The notes below the pieces were generated by a model that was not told the DNA's origin, did no database searches, and saw nothing but the letters and a program-made list of their open reading frames with translations. A stretch of DNA of 35,931 nt, taken from NCBI GenBank assembly GCA_014359885.1, contig JACIYN010000012.1:1-35931 (forward strand). Reading direction: 5' to 3'. The translations under genes and the position numbers were made by a program. Origin of the DNA: Desulfacinum sp. (GTDB taxonomy: Bacteria > Desulfobacterota > Syntrophobacteria > Syntrophobacterales > DSM-9756). This document shows, piece after piece, positions 7,057 to 16,083 of the stretch; the first letter of the stretch is position 1; each line of letters begins with the position of its first letter.

Positions 7057-8385
7057 ATGAACACCACGGGAACGATGGATTGGTACGCATGGGCGAAGCA
7101 GCAGTCGGATCCGGCATCGGCGGCGGAAAAGAGGGAAGCCCTGGATGATCTCCTGGTTCTGGACGCCAGCTACGGCAGCTTCGGCGGCCTGGTGGCTTCG
7201 TCCATCCTTTCGGAATTGGGAGCCCGGGTGATCCGGATCGAACCGCCCGGAGGGGACATCGCCCGCCGCTACAGCCCCTTCGGCCTGGAACACGGAGACA
7301 CGGGCCTGGCCTACCTGGTGGAGGGCCGAAACAAGCACCACATCACGCTGGACCTGGAAGACGAAGAGGGCCGGGAGATCTTCCGGAAACTGGCCGTCCA
7401 CGCGGACGTGGTGATCGAAACCTTCGAGCCGGGTTTCCTGGACGAGCTGGGAATCGGCTACCGGCAGCTGCGCGAGGCCAACCCGCGGCTCATCTATGCG
7501 GCCCTTCACACCTACGGGCAGTTCGGACCCAAGGCCCGCCAGGGGCGGCAGGCGTCCGAGATCGCCAATCAGGCCTATTCCGGGCTCGTTTACATCAACG
7601 GGGAGCCGGCCGACGACGAACCATCGGTTCACGCCGTGCCCACCAAGACCGGCAGCTGGTACGGATGGTATGCGGAGGGGCTCTTTGCGGCTTACGGAAT
7701 CCTCTCGGCGCTCATCTACCGGCAGCAGTCCGGGAAGGGCCAGATGGTGGATGTTTCCGGCGCCGAATGCATCATGAAGTTCATCGACTACAACATGGGC
7801 TGGTACCACATGGGAGGCGGCGTGAAGGAGCGGCTGGGGAACTACGACCCGTCCGTCTTTCCCTACACCTTCATCCGCTGCAAGGACGGCTATACCTTCA
7901 TGGCGGCCTACAACGAAGAGGCCTTCGCCACGCTCATGGAGATCATCGGCCGGCCCGAGCTCACCCGGGATCCGCGCTTTTCCACGTTCATGCAGCGGAC
8001 CAGCCTGGAAAGCGAGGAGGCGCTCCAGCGGATCCTGGAAGAATGGAGCACCCAGTACACGGTGGAGGAGGTGATCGAGAAGGTCCAAGAGGCCACGTCC
8101 CGCAAGGAAGGTCGCGCCGCGGCCGTGGTGACCGGAAAGGTGTGCCGTCCCCCGGAAACCTTCGAGGAACAGAACTGGTGGGACCGGGGGATCTTTCGAA
8201 AGGTGCAGGATCCCGTTTACGGGGAACTGGCCATGCAGGGGCCGCTCTGGAAGATGACGGGAACGCCCCCGCGGATCAAGTGGGCGTGCCGCCCCGTGGG
8301 GGCGGACAACGAAGCGGTCTACTGCCGTCTGCTGGGCCTGGGCGCCTCGGAGCTGGAGATGCTCCGCGCCCGCGGCACGATCTGA
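7057..8385 (+). CDS. Family III CoA-transferase (CaiB/BaiF), catalytic Asp replaced
   Basis: A 442-residue paralogue of the preceding enzyme, sharing SELGARVIRIEPPGGD, the ELGIGYRQLREANPRLIYA stretch and SGKGQMVDVSG. In the active-site segment GWYAEGLFAAYGILSAL (203-219) the catalytic Asp position is Trp204; the codon is TGG in the DNA, so it is not a reading error from frame shift. Heteromeric family III transferases are known (for example benzylsuccinate CoA-transferase BbsE/BbsF), so this protein may be a non-catalytic or substrate-binding partner of the upstream subunit. The ATG at 7057 is preceded by AAGGAGG. It is the last gene of the rightward cluster. Confidence 0.85.
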   Translation: MNTTGTMDWYAWAKQQSDPASAAEKREALDDLLVLDASYGSFGGLVASSILSELGARVIRIEPPGGDIARRYSPFGLEHGDTGLAYLVEGRNKHHITLDLEDEEGREIFRKLAVHADVVIETFEPGFLDELGIGYRQLREANPRLIYAALHTYGQFGPKARQGRQASEIANQAYSGLVYINGEPADDEPSVHAVPTKTGSWYGWYAEGLFAAYGILSALIYRQQSGKGQMVDVSGAECIMKFIDYNMGWYHMGGGVKERLGNYDPSVFPYTFIRCKDGYTFMAAYNEEAFATLMEIIGRPELTRDPRFSTFMQRTSLESEEALQRILEEWSTQYTVEEVIEKVQEATSRKEGRAAAVVTGKVCRPPETFEEQNWWDRGIFRKVQDPVYGELAMQGPLWKMTGTPPRIKWACRPVGADNEAVYCRLLGLGASELEMLRARGTI

Positions 8386-8388
8386 CAT

Positions 8389-8852
8389 GAAACCGCCAAT
8401 GAACGCGAATAAACGCAAATAAAACGAAAAATCATTTTGGGCGGTTGGAGTGGTTCTCTTGGAGAACCACTCTTTTCCATTGCAGCTTGGGATGCTTGAA
8501 GTTCAGGATAAGACCTGCTTCCAACTTGGAGATCCGAAGATAGTTCAAAACTTGTCCGATGTGATCGTTTCCTATGGATTCCACTGTTTTTACTTCCACG
8601 ATGAGGCGCCCTTCCACCTCCAAGTCCGGCACATAGTCATCGATATGAACACCCCGGTAGTGGATGGGATAGCTGCGCTGAGATTGAAAGGACAATCCCT
8701 TTCGCTCCAATTCGATTCGAAGGGCCCGTTCATAGGTCTTTTCGCGTAAACCGTGCCCCAAATGGTTGATGACCGCCATGGCGCATCCCACCACGCGGTA
8801 GATAAGATCCGCTTCGACCCATTCGTGTTCATTTGCGTTCATTGGCGGTTTC
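8389..8852. repeat. Inverted repeat enclosing the GxxExxY gene
   Basis: An 18-base sequence beginning GAAACCGCCAATGAACGC lies at 8389-8406 on the plus strand and at 8852-8835 on the minus strand. Similarity continues past the exact match (GAATAAACGCAAAT versus AAATGAACACGAAT). The minus-strand copy contains the start codon and first codons of the enclosed gene. A shorter related copy (AACCGCCAATGAA) lies at 15948-15960, in front of the thioesterase gene. Confidence 0.75.
8432..8842 (-). CDS. GxxExxY family protein (PD-(D/E)XK nuclease-like fold)
   Basis: Small protein of 136 residues from a widespread family of unknown role. The defining motif GLREKTY (G31, E34, Y37) is present, and DYVPDLEVEGRLIVEVK at about 69-85 gives the D73...E83-x-K85 pattern of PD-(D/E)XK nuclease folds. 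The start codon lies inside an 18-base inverted repeat whose partner copy lies just past the stop codon. It follows the HAD-like gene by 21 bases on the same strand and could be co-transcribed, but the enclosing repeat suggests an independent mobile cassette. No function is assigned; nuclease activity is only suggested by the fold. Confidence 0.85.
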   Translation of the reverse strand: MNANEHEWVEADLIYRVVGCAMAVINHLGHGLREKTYERALRIELERKGLSFQSQRSYPIHYRGVHIDDYVPDLEVEGRLIVEVKTVESIGNDHIGQVLNYLRISKLEAGLILNFKHPKLQWKRVVLQENHSNRPK

Positions 8853-8863
8853 TTCCGATTTTT

Positions 8864-9607
8864 TCAGTCATTGGCGGTTCCCAGATAGGCTTCGATGCGG
8901 GGCACCAGTTCCAGGAAGTGGCCCTTTTCCGGTTCTTCCGCGGTGCCGATCCGGTGGTGGATGGGAATGCCGCGCTCCGCGCAGTACCGTTCCAGGGACG
9001 GCTTGGGGCGGCTGGCGATGAGAAGGGCGCCCACGGAGGCGCCCCACTGGAAGTGGGGGCCGTCCCCGCCGCTGTCTCCCATGACGATGATGCGCCCCGG
9101 CCCGATGCCGAAGGCCTCCGCCACCGCCGCCGAGTTGGCCGCCTTGTCCTGGATTTCCTGCAGGGGGTGAAAGACGGGCGGGTCCGTGGGGCTTGGCGGG
9201 TAGCGAAGGAAGGGATGGGCGGAAAGGGCCGCAACGGGCGGCAGGAGCCCCTTGGCCAGGATCCGCTGGTAGGTGCCCTGGAAGCCCGTGGTGTTCAGCA
9301 TGAAAAGGACCCGGTTTTCCTCACACCAGCGGATGAGTTCCGCCGCACCGGGGTAGACGGCGAAGGACGCGTCCAGGTAGGCGTCCATCTGCTCTTGGGT
9401 GATGGGGCCCGGCAAAAGGTCCTGGATCCGGCGGATGGCATCCCCCAGCGTGATGGCGTTGGAGGTGTACTGCCGGAAGACGGCGGTGAGGGGCTCCTGA
9501 AGGTCCGGATAGTTGAAGAAGATGCAGTCGAAGGGCCCGCCGGGTGACAGGCATTCACTCCAGTCCGACGAAAAGAGCGCTCGATACCTTCCGGCTTGAT
9601 CCACCAT
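8864..9607 (-). CDS. HAD-like hydrolase of unknown substrate
   Basis: A 247-residue protein with a likely haloacid dehalogenase fold. Motif I is SSDWSECLSPGG with D15 as the expected nucleophile; the usual second Asp (DxD) is Ser17, which is unusual for a phosphatase. Motif II is probably MLNTTGFQG, and motif IV is VMGDSGGDG at about 175-183, a strong HAD metal-binding match. The start is set by the AGGAGG site just upstream of the ATG at 9607. It lies 28 bases after the giant VWA gene on the same strand, so the two are probably one operon. The substrate and any link to the VWA protein are unknown. Confidence 0.65.
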   Translation of the reverse strand: MVDQAGRYRALFSSDWSECLSPGGPFDCIFFNYPDLQEPLTAVFRQYTSNAITLGDAIRRIQDLLPGPITQEQMDAYLDASFAVYPGAAELIRWCEENRVLFMLNTTGFQGTYQRILAKGLLPPVAALSAHPFLRYPPSPTDPPVFHPLQEIQDKAANSAAVAEAFGIGPGRIIVMGDSGGDGPHFQWGASVGALLIASRPKPSLERYCAERGIPIHHRIGTAEEPEKGHFLELVPRIEAYLGTAND

Positions 9608-9635
9608 GGTTTCCTCCTGCTTTCCTTTTCCGCCG

Positions 9636-12600
9636 CTACTTGGCGTTCTGGAAGTAGTAGCTGATTCCGTCCTGGTAGCCGTTTCCAAAGCCCAGCATGT
9701 TGTTGCTGAAAGAGACCCCGTTGGGATCCAGGCTGAAGGTCACCGCCCGGTCCAGGGAGACGGAGGCCGATGGAAGCCCGCCCACGGGGAGGCCCGCGTA
9801 GTCGTTTCCCACACTGAAGTTCTTGGCCAGGTTCCGGGCGAAGTTTTCCGCCTTCTGGAGGATCTGCCGGTAGTCATCCAGTTCCAGGCTGAAGGCGGAA
9901 ACGGACCAGAGCGACGTGGAGATGCCCACGAAGGCCCCCACCAGGTAGCTGGTGGCCTGTTCGTAGAGGTTGCCGATGAGGCTCTCCACCAGGGCGCCTC
10001 CCGTTTCGTCGTCCAGGACGGCCTGCACGTCGTAGGTTTCCGGATCCACCTCCAGCCACGCCCACCGCGCGTTCCCGTTCACCACGCCGGGGGCGCTGGG
10101 GAACAGCAGGACCCGGTCCGTTTCAGCCAGGTACTTCACCAGGCGCTCGGGATAAGAGCGGCTCCGGAGCTGTTCCAGGAAGGCGCCCCGGTTCTCGTCG
10201 TCCACGAAGAGGAGCCTGGTCTCCGCCGGGGCGCTCCGCCAGATCTCCCCCAGCCCGGCGCTTTCCGGGCCGAGGGCCGCGGTTTCGAATGCCGCGGCGG
10301 CCAGGCCGCCCAGGATCCGAAACGCCCGTTCCGCCAAGGGATCCGGCGAGCGGTGGACCTGGACGAAGGGATCCAAGAGATCCAGTTGCGCCCGCAAGGG
10401 CCCTCCGCCGTTATCCTTGGTCACGATCACCGCCAGGCATCGAGGCCGGGACGTGCGCCCCGCCGTGAGCTGAAGCCGGCGGGCTGCCTCCTCTTCCCAG
10501 GCCGACTGGGCTCCCAGAAAACGGCCCACGATACCGTGGGCGTACCAGCGGAGGCCCGAAAAGGCGTCGGGCGGGACGAGTGCGGCTTCCCGCATCTCCT
10601 TTCGGGCTCCTTCCAGGGCGTCTCGGGCGGCGGGCGGAAGGTCCGGCAGGTTGATCCCCAGGGTGAGGAAGACCCCCGTGATGTCCGTATCGGGAGGCAG
10701 AAAGAATCGGCGCTGGTGGTGCCGCTCGGACGTCATGATCTCAAAGAACCAGCCCAGGACGTTCACCTTGGTGGCGTCCAGGCCGGCCTCGTCCGAGGTG
10801 ATTCTTCGTCCCATGGGGCCGTCCAGCACGGCCTTGTAGACCACCGTTCCGCCCGCGGGAACCTGGGTAAACCCGATGTCGATGCAATCCAGGCTGAGAT
10901 CGGAAAGGTTCAGGGAGGTGCTCAGAAGGACGGCTTCTTCCACCTCGTCGCCTTCCCCGCCCGCCAAGATGTCGCTCATGCGCCTCATCTGTTCATCCCG
11001 GTCGGCCTGGGCGGGGATCACCAGGAGCCCCACCGTCAGGTCCGCCGTCACTTCCGGGCTTTCTTCCACGGGTTCCACGCGGTAGCCCACCCGCCCCTCC
11101 AGGGTCTTCAAGTCCTCCAGGAAGGGGGAAACCAGGACCACTTCCCGGCTGTCGGCCGTCCGGAACCTCACCGCCGGAAGCTGCTCCAGTTCCACCTGTT
11201 CCAGGCCCGCCCGGCGGCCCAGTTCCTCCCTTCCCTTGTCGAGCAACGTCACCATCACCCGCTGGGTGCGCACCCCGGTGCGGCTGAGAACCCTTTCCGC
11301 CAGGGCCGCCAGGTCCGCTTCCGTTCCCCACCCCTGGGTAAGAACCGCCTCGGGGGCGTAGCGCACCGCCCAGGGTTTTCCGTCGGGGAGCCAGCGCAAA
11401 GTTGCGGCCGCCCGCCGGAGGCTTTCCAGATCGGAAAGTTCCGCCAGGGACCGTGCCCCCGCATAGGTCAGCCCGGGAGGATTCAGGCGGGGCCCCGTTT
11501 CCGTCCTTCGATCCGGATCCGCCACCCGCAGGGGAACGGCGCCGGGCTTTTTCCATCCCGCGGCCGCCCGCCGGGCGGAAAGCTCCTCCACCTTTTTCGC
11601 CACCTGCCCCCAGAAGGATTCGTTTCCTTCATGGGGAAGTTCCAGGCGGGTGAACTGCAGCAGGGGCTCCTCCACGGTCTCGTCGGAAATGGGCAGCGAG
11701 AGATCCTGGAAGATCAGGGACCCCACGCGCCAGTTCTCCACCTCCGAATCTTCCGGCAGGGAAAAGAGGATCCAGCCTCGCCGCACCTGTCCCGCCGGCA
11801 GGATGGATTCGGAATCCAGGGCAAGCGGCAGGAAGTCCTCGGCGCTTTCCGGAAGGAGGGTGTCGGGCAGCTCGCCCATCCGGGGCGGCAGATAGGTCTG
11901 GGCAAAGTTGGACAAGCCCCGGTGGGCCTCCGGCACGGGCATTTCCCGCACCTGGGTTACGCGGGCCATCTCCTGGCGGGCCTTTTCGGCGTCGAAACCG
12001 GTTCCCTTGAGAATCACCAGCTCCCCCAGGCGCAGGTGGCCCTTGCCGGGGGGGACCCGGAAGGAGGCGTCCACGGCCACCACCCGGTCGCCCATTTGGG
12101 GAACGCCGCGAACCAATGCTGCCCGGTGGACGAAGATCGCCACGTCCTCATTGGACGCCGCGGCCGGGCTTCCTGGGTCCGGTGCCTGCCACGGCCCCGC
12201 GGCCGGGACCGTGACCGATCCCCCCGCCAGGTCGAACAGGAGCGCCAGGGGGCGGGCCTCTTCCGCCAGCCGGCGGGGAAGGCGGAAGGCCAGGGCCACC
12301 CGGTTTCGGGATCCGGCCGTAAAGAGGGTGGGGTGGTAATAGCCCAGAGGGAGCTTTGCGGTGACGGGATGCAGGCGAAAGAGGCGGCTTCCTTTCGCGT
12401 CCTGCACCAGCAGTCGGATCCTTTCGGCGGGATCCAGCCGCAGGTGGGCCTGCACGCGGGAAGTCCACTCCCCTTCCAGGATGCGGAAGACCGCATCGTC
12501 TCCCGCGTCCACCGTTTCGATACGCTCCGCGTCCCGGTATCCGGTCACGCGAAAGGAGAAGGTGTCGGAAAGCCGGGTGGGCGGTTCCTCGGGAAGGACT

Positions 12601-15600
12601 TCCAATGGCACGGGTTCGTCGGGCGGGGTGACGCCCCACAGGGGCGCGGCGATGTGGCCGTAATTCGTGTCATAAAATCGCAAGGAGGCGGCCTGGGCTC
12701 CCCCGTCGGGAACCAGGAATGCCAGAGCCCCCTGCACGGGCCGGTTCGGTTCCACCGCCAGGGCGGATTGGCCCGGAAGGGTGAGCGGGTTTTCCAGCAG
12801 CCAGGTCACTTCCGAGACGGGGTAGGACCGTTCGTTGTTCCAGCGCAGGAAGCAATGGCGCTTGAGGTCGGGAATGAGATAGGTGGGCACGCGCTCTTCG
12901 TATCGGACGGGCTTGGAGTCCCCGCCCACCCAGGAGGCGGGGTGATGGGATCCGTCGGGCAGGACGGCCACCTTCTGGGGCGGCAGGATGTTCTCCATGT
13001 GCACGGTGAGGGCCAGGAAACGGTATCCGTCCGGGGCGTCGATCCCCCGCAGGCGGGAAAGGAAGACGGCTTCGTCAAAACGCATCCGTACCGCCTGGTT
13101 TTCCGCCGTGTAGTCCAGCGGGATGCGCTTGGTGACCAGCACCTCGTAGCCCGCCTTGTCGGACCCGGAGATGTTTCGGGCCACCTCAGGGTCGCAAGGC
13201 TGCAGGCGCGGCCCGAGCTTCCAGGTGACCGCCTCCGGATTGGCCTCCACGTCGGCTTCCCGGGCCGGGGGAAAGGTTACGTCCTTCGACGCCACCAGCG
13301 TGGCGTTCCTTCCCGCCGCATCGTGATAACGGACTTCCACGCGCACGGTCCCCGCGGAGGGCCCTTGGGGTTCCGAGGCCATCTCCTTGGCCAGATCCTC
13401 GAAGACCCGGGCCACGCGGTCCAGGTCCGTGGCGATCACGTGTCGGCCTCCCGAAAGGCGGGCCGCCCGGGCAAACACCTCTTCCTCTTCCCCTTCCACC
13501 ATGCCCAGCCACAGGGAGTGGATTTGGGCGTCACGGATCACGCCCAGCAGGGTCTCGAACTCTTTTTTCTGGTCCTCTTCCACTTCCAGGGCCGCATCGG
13601 TGAGAAAGACCAGGTACCGCCGGGACGAAGGGACCGCCCGGAGCGAATCGAGGGCCGCGCGCACCGCGGCCAGGGTGTTGGTGCCTCCTTCGCCCTTCAG
13701 GAGAGACAGCGCGCGGGCGAGCGGCGCCCGCTCCCGGGCCAGCACCTGGCGGACCCCCACGTCGTCGCTGAAGGTGAGCAGCTGGATCAAAAAGTCCCCG
13801 GGAAGGTTCTCCACGAACCGGCGAAGCGTCTGGCGCACCTTTTCGATCCGGTACCCGCAGCCGGGCTGCTGGGGATCGGAATCCATGGAGCCGCTGTTAT
13901 CCACCACCAGGCTCACCACGGGCACGCTCCCCTTCCGGGGCCGCGCCGGCCGCTGGAATCGGACGCGGTAACAGTTTCCCAGGTTCTTTTGGATCTGCTC
14001 AAAGATGGGATCCAGATTTTCCGGGGTGGACGCGGCGTAGTAGGCTCCGCCGGACAGGGCGGCCAGGCGCCGCAGGGTGTCCACGTCGCTCTTTTCCCCG
14101 AGACCGATGGTGAAGACGGGTATCCCGGCGCTCTGGACCGCCTCCAACACCTGGTCCTTGGTGGCCTTGCTTCCCGGGCCGGTGTCGTTCAGGTTGGCGT
14201 CCACGCCGTCGGTGAAGACGACCAGGGCCGGGCGGTTCTTTCCCTGCAGTTCACCCAGCCCGAGGAGGATGGAATCGTAGAGGGCCGTGGCGCCGCCGGC
14301 CCGAATCTTCTCAAGGGCCTTTAAGAGCTGGTCCCTTCCGTCGGCCTGGATCTTCTTGGGCCGGGTGTCGAAGTCCACCACGGTGATGCGGGTGTCCGGA
14401 GGAAGGCCCCGGATGAAATGGGCCGCCGAGGCCAGGGCCTGGGACATCTGGTGCTTCATGGACCCGGAGGAGTCCAGGAGGAGCAGCACGTCCAGGGGGG
14501 TCTTGAGCCGCTCCACGGAAAGGATCGGGGCTTCCGCGCCGGATTCGTAGATGCGCACGTTGTCCGGGGATGCTTCGATTCCCAGGCGATCCGCGTCCAG
14601 GAGGGCCATATCCACCGTGCCGGTTTGGGAATCGGCCGCCACGTTCAGAATCTCCACCCGCCCCGCTTCGCCGCCGGCGAAGGCGCGGGCGAGGGAAGGC
14701 GGCCAGTCCACCACGGTGATGCGCCCGGGCTGGACCGGCACCAGGTGGCATTCCATTTGGGTGAATCCTTCCAGGTCCTCATCACGGGATTCGGGCTTCA
14801 CCAGCAGGGTCCAGTAGCCCGGAGGGAGCCAGAAGATGGAATCCCCCAGGGGGGTCCGGTCTCCGGCCAGGGCTCCTTCCCGGAACGCCGGATGATCGAT
14901 GGAATCGTCGAATTCCGGAAGGACCGAGGCGCGACCGTAGGGAACGTTGCGAAGCCGGATCCCCCCCAGGGCGTCCCCGGCCTGGATGGGTTCCAGGGGA
15001 GGCCCGGAACTCCAACGTACCCGCACTTGGACCTGCTCGGCGCCGTCATAGAGGTGCAGGGTCCATTTCACGGGACCGGCGTATTGGGGAACCTGCCCGA
15101 TTTCGTGGAGCGGGCCGTGCACGCGGTAGCAGTCCACCTGGGTGGAGACCGTTCGGGTGAGCTCGCCCGTTTGGTGACGGTAGGATCCTTCCAAGGAGAA
15201 GTCCGCCTCCGGAGCGGTGACGTCCAGGCGCATCAGGCGATCCCCCGGGTGTTCGATGTAGAAGGTCACCTCGCTCCGCCCGTCCCGGTCCATGGGAAAG
15301 ACCAGCTCCCGGTCCGGTTCCAGCACGGTCTGCAAGACCAGGACGGCCTGGGAGTCTTCTGCCCGCGGTTCCCATCGGGACCACAAGAAGAGGCCCTTGG
15401 AAAGCCGGCGCGTGGCGGCCACGGCGTCTTCCGCCGCGTAAAGGATCCGGTCTCCCCTCGCCTGGAGCATCTCCTTCAGGCGCTCCGCGCCTTCCGCCCC
15501 TTCGTATCCGGAAAAGCGGAACCGCACGGCCATGCCGCACACCTCCCGTTCCCCGTAGGCGTCCTGGGATCCGGCGGGAAAGGTCTCGCAGTCCGCGGCG

Positions 15601-15830
15601 GTTCGTTCCACGTCCCGGGCTTCGATGCCCGGAAGGGTCAGGGCGGCATCCAGCAGCGCCTGGGGCAAGGCTTCTTCCTGCGGGGGTGATGGCGGGGCGG
15701 CGGGAGCGGCAGCCGTCGGGGCGCCCGGCACGACGGACATCCCGAGGAAAAGAACGGCGGCGAAAAGAACCGGAAAAAGGAAACGTCCAGGACAGGGGGG
15801 GCTGGGACGGGGGGCGAAACGGAGCGTCAT
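9636..15830 (-). CDS. Giant exported protein with two von Willebrand A domains
   Basis: Protein of 2064 residues, chosen from the ATG at 15830 because AAAAGGAGG precedes it. Residues about 15-45 form an N-terminal signal or anchor (FLFPVLFAAVLFLGMSVV), followed by an Ala/Pro-rich linker. VWA domain 1 (about 447-620) has a full MIDAS set: D453-x-S455-x-S457, T515 and D541. VWA domain 2 (about 637-815) has D644-x-S646-x-S648, T717 and D745. These bind a divalent metal and mediate protein contacts. The remaining 1200 residues are mostly beta-rich and unrecognised; a stretch near residue 1500 (GWGTEADLAALAERVLSRTG) resembles the core of transglutaminase-like domains but lacks the cysteine. It is probably a periplasmic or surface protein. 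It lies upstream of a HAD-like gene in one operon. Its function is unknown. Confidence 0.88.
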   Translation of the reverse strand: MTLRFAPRPSPPCPGRFLFPVLFAAVLFLGMSVVPGAPTAAAPAAPPSPPQEEALPQALLDAALTLPGIEARDVERTAADCETFPAGSQDAYGEREVCGMAVRFRFSGYEGAEGAERLKEMLQARGDRILYAAEDAVAATRRLSKGLFLWSRWEPRAEDSQAVLVLQTVLEPDRELVFPMDRDGRSEVTFYIEHPGDRLMRLDVTAPEADFSLEGSYRHQTGELTRTVSTQVDCYRVHGPLHEIGQVPQYAGPVKWTLHLYDGAEQVQVRVRWSSGPPLEPIQAGDALGGIRLRNVPYGRASVLPEFDDSIDHPAFREGALAGDRTPLGDSIFWLPPGYWTLLVKPESRDEDLEGFTQMECHLVPVQPGRITVVDWPPSLARAFAGGEAGRVEILNVAADSQTGTVDMALLDADRLGIEASPDNVRIYESGAEAPILSVERLKTPLDVLLLLDSSGSMKHQMSQALASAAHFIRGLPPDTRITVVDFDTRPKKIQADGRDQLLKALEKIRAGGATALYDSILLGLGELQGKNRPALVVFTDGVDANLNDTGPGSKATKDQVLEAVQSAGIPVFTIGLGEKSDVDTLRRLAALSGGAYYAASTPENLDPIFEQIQKNLGNCYRVRFQRPARPRKGSVPVVSLVVDNSGSMDSDPQQPGCGYRIEKVRQTLRRFVENLPGDFLIQLLTFSDDVGVRQVLARERAPLARALSLLKGEGGTNTLAAVRAALDSLRAVPSSRRYLVFLTDAALEVEEDQKKEFETLLGVIRDAQIHSLWLGMVEGEEEEVFARAARLSGGRHVIATDLDRVARVFEDLAKEMASEPQGPSAGTVRVEVRYHDAAGRNATLVASKDVTFPPAREADVEANPEAVTWKLGPRLQPCDPEVARNISGSDKAGYEVLVTKRIPLDYTAENQAVRMRFDEAVFLSRLRGIDAPDGYRFLALTVHMENILPPQKVAVLPDGSHHPASWVGGDSKPVRYEERVPTYLIPDLKRHCFLRWNNERSYPVSEVTWLLENPLTLPGQSALAVEPNRPVQGALAFLVPDGGAQAASLRFYDTNYGHIAAPLWGVTPPDEPVPLEVLPEEPPTRLSDTFSFRVTGYRDAERIETVDAGDDAVFRILEGEWTSRVQAHLRLDPAERIRLLVQDAKGSRLFRLHPVTAKLPLGYYHPTLFTAGSRNRVALAFRLPRRLAEEARPLALLFDLAGGSVTVPAAGPWQAPDPGSPAAASNEDVAIFVHRAALVRGVPQMGDRVVAVDASFRVPPGKGHLRLGELVILKGTGFDAEKARQEMARVTQVREMPVPEAHRGLSNFAQTYLPPRMGELPDTLLPESAEDFLPLALDSESILPAGQVRRGWILFSLPEDSEVENWRVGSLIFQDLSLPISDETVEEPLLQFTRLELPHEGNESFWGQVAKKVEELSARRAAAGWKKPGAVPLRVADPDRRTETGPRLNPPGLTYAGARSLAELSDLESLRRAAATLRWLPDGKPWAVRYAPEAVLTQGWGTEADLAALAERVLSRTGVRTQRVMVTLLDKGREELGRRAGLEQVELEQLPAVRFRTADSREVVLVSPFLEDLKTLEGRVGYRVEPVEESPEVTADLTVGLLVIPAQADRDEQMRRMSDILAGGEGDEVEEAVLLSTSLNLSDLSLDCIDIGFTQVPAGGTVVYKAVLDGPMGRRITSDEAGLDATKVNVLGWFFEIMTSERHHQRRFFLPPDTDITGVFLTLGINLPDLPPAARDALEGARKEMREAALVPPDAFSGLRWYAHGIVGRFLGAQSAWEEEAARRLQLTAGRTSRPRCLAVIVTKDNGGGPLRAQLDLLDPFVQVHRSPDPLAERAFRILGGLAAAAFETAALGPESAGLGEIWRSAPAETRLLFVDDENRGAFLEQLRSRSYPERLVKYLAETDRVLLFPSAPGVVNGNARWAWLEVDPETYDVQAVLDDETGGALVESLIGNLYEQATSYLVGAFVGISTSLWSVSAFSLELDDYRQILQKAENFARNLAKNFSVGNDYAGLPVGGLPSASVSLDRAVTFSLDPNGVSFSNNMLGFGNGYQDGISYYFQNAK

Positions 15831-16083
15831 GGCCGGCCTCCTTTTGTGAAGGGGGGAGCACCGAAACACGCCGGTGGAACCGGGAAATTTGGATTCTTCT
15901 TAGACCTTTTGGCGGGCGTCATCAAGTGGGAGCTCAGTGGGAAAGAGAACCGCCAATGAACCCCAATGGGCGCCAATGGATTTTCATGGGGTTTAGTGAG
16001 CGGGGTTGCGCTCCTTCAACGGCCGTTGTAAGCAGGGGAAAACGCCGGAACCTGTCTTGCCGACGGAGAGGAGGAAAGGAAGG
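15831..16083. other. Divergent gap between the VWA operon and the thioesterase gene
   Basis: No gene is seen. The segment must carry promoters for both directions. At 15948-15960 it has a partial copy of the AACCGCCAATGAA repeat found around the GxxExxY gene, followed by two further CCAATG units spaced about 12 bases apart (15963-15979). Confidence 0.5.

Noticed and set aside
4835..7117. 760-residue minus-strand frame across lrgB and the first CoA-transferase
   Set aside because: No start signal and no recognisable domain; the opposite strand encodes well-supported genes.
8450..8749. Plus-strand frame of 99 residues opposite the GxxExxY gene
   Set aside because: The minus strand has the GxxExxY and nuclease-like motifs; the plus frame is unsupported.
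9606..14324. 1572-residue plus-strand frame opposite the VWA gene
   Set aside because: The minus strand has two intact MIDAS sites, a signal peptide and a ribosome site; the plus frame is low-complexity Gly/Arg/His/Gln-rich antisense.
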